The notes beneath the pieces are model-generated. The model was not told where the DNA came from. It worked only from the letters and a program-made list of their open reading frames with translations, and did no database searches. Positions 22,811-23,716 of a stretch of 23,716 nt of DNA are shown here, one piece after another. Where the stretch lies: assembly GCA_910588565.1 (NCBI GenBank), contig CAJUPF010000050.1:1-23716 (forward strand), in the 5' to 3' direction. A program made the position numbers and the translations under genes. Every line of letters starts with the position of its first letter. Position 1 is the first letter of the stretch. This DNA is from an uncultured Lachnospiraceae bacterium. GTDB taxonomy: Bacteria; Bacillota; Clostridia; Lachnospirales; Lachnospiraceae.

Positions 22811-23716
22811 ATGTCAGAACAAATCAGGGAGAACCTGGTCAGTATGTTGGAATCCGGCTGTGAAAAAATGATTTTGAGCAAACCGTGCAAAACGGCGGAA
22901 TACAGAAGAATCAATATAACCAGAAAAGTATCGTCCGATAAAGACGCGCAATGCTTTTATCAGATGGAAAAACTGACGGAGAAGCAGGCGTTCCATGAAA
23001 ATGTCAGTCAGGAAACGCTGGCGGAAAGGCTGGCTGCTTATCTGCAGGGGGAGTACCGCCAGCTGAATGGGTTTGGGAATGCCATGGAGTCTGTGTTTCT
23101 GGTTTCTAAAAAGGGAAAGGTGGCTTTTAAGCAGAAACGGACCGAGAACGGACCGAAAACAGATACGGCACATAACCGGAAGAAGCGCTATCTGTTGGAA
23201 GAGGGCGAGGTGATACCGCCGCTGGTGGATATGGGGATTTTTACGCCGGAAGGAAAGATCGTCGCCTCCATGCAGGATAAATTCCGTCAGATTAACCGGT
23301 TTATTGAAATGATAGATGATTATGTGCGCACATTGGGGTTGGAAACACTGAATATAATGGATTTTGGCTGTGGGAAATCGTATCTGACTTTTATTTTATA
23401 TTATTATCTGACCGTGAAGCAAAAGATTGCCGTGCAGATGATTGGACTGGATTTAAAAGCAGATGTGATCGAAAAATGCAATCGCGCAGCAAAAAAATAC
23501 GGTTATCAGAATCTGCGGTTTGAATTGGGGAATATTAACGGGTACCAGGCGCCTTTTGCGGTGGATATGGTGATATCACTGCATGCCTGTGATACGGCGA
23601 CAGATTTTGCGCTTTACAATGCAGTCAGGTGGAATGCGAAACTGATTTTTTCTGTGCCCTGCTGCCAGCATGAGCTGAAAGCGCAGATGAAAAGCGAGAC
23701 GTTTTCCCTGATGACC
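22811..23716 (+). CDS. SAM-dependent methyltransferase, cut by the window end
   Basis: The first 302 residues are present and no stop codon is reached. The N-terminal ~180 residues are mixed charged with no obvious motif. A class I methyltransferase fold begins near 185: motif I IMDFGCGKSYLTF, then GLDLKADVIEKC as the acidic SAM-binding strand, and ISLHACDTATDFAL. SVPCCQHEL with its Cys pair is typical of the Methyltransf_32/METTL25-like group. The substrate is unknown. The ribosome site AAAGGG precedes the ATG by about 7 bases. It starts 29 bases after the permease and may be co-transcribed. Confidence 0.88.
   Translation, partial: MSEQIRENLVSMLESGCEKMILSKPCKTAEYRRINITRKVSSDKDAQCFYQMEKLTEKQAFHENVSQETLAERLAAYLQGEYRQLNGFGNAMESVFLVSKKGKVAFKQKRTENGPKTDTAHNRKKRYLLEEGEVIPPLVDMGIFTPEGKIVASMQDKFRQINRFIEMIDDYVRTLGLETLNIMDFGCGKSYLTFILYYYLTVKQKIAVQMIGLDLKADVIEKCNRAAKKYGYQNLRFELGNINGYQAPFAVDMVISLHACDTATDFALYNAVRWNAKLIFSVPCCQHELKAQMKSETFSLMT

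Overview
The window looks like a chromosomal segment of an anaerobic, gut-type Firmicute, most likely Lachnospiraceae (Clostridium cluster XIVa); the genus cannot be fixed from sequence alone. Reasons: the SCIFF peptide with its radical-SAM maturase, a Feo operon with two FeoA proteins and a FeoB-associated Cys-rich mini-protein, a fused SecDF, very large secreted GH43 proteins ending in Lys-rich Fn3/Ig-like modules, and strong Shine-Dalgarno sites. No rRNA, tRNA, CRISPR array, phage or transposase gene was seen.

Layout. 1-1519: a terminator of an upstream gene, a near-perfect promoter and a transglutaminase-like lipoprotein. 1534-5594: the SCIFF peptide (scfA), a 185-base structured spacer, its maturase (scfB) and secDF, closed by a terminator. 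5683-8381: a secreted leucine-rich-repeat protein converging on a MATE exporter with a 5-base gap. 8461-11506: divergent promoters, then feoA-feoA-feoB and a 43-residue Cys-rich membrane protein; two TTAG-N6-CTAA operators, one before the first feoA and one before feoB, suggest control by a DtxR-type metalloregulator. 11586-17858: a 2019-residue secreted protein with two GH43 propellers, a LamG-like and an AbfB-like module, presumably acting on arabinose/xylose-containing plant polysaccharide. 17881-19026 (minus): a secreted Ig-like plus NlpC/P60 protein. 19129-20425: an accessory stretch with a candidate 146-bp MITE, a small membrane protein with its XRE regulator, and a 151-bp long palindrome. 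20444-22781: an ABC-2 exporter (ATPase and permease). 22811-end: a methyltransferase cut by the window edge.

How parts work together: scfA/scfB form a ranthipeptide (Cys-rich thioether peptide) unit in the same transcription direction as the Sec accessory motor; the Feo genes form a ferrous iron uptake operon; the three secreted proteins share surface-type modules. The least explained material is a set of palindromic repeats: the MITE-like element and its relatives at 40-55 and 1873-1903, the long palindrome at 20225-20375, and small TGCC-N4-GGCA palindromes found upstream of the ABC operon and, remarkably, translated in frame as the C-terminal tail of its ATPase.
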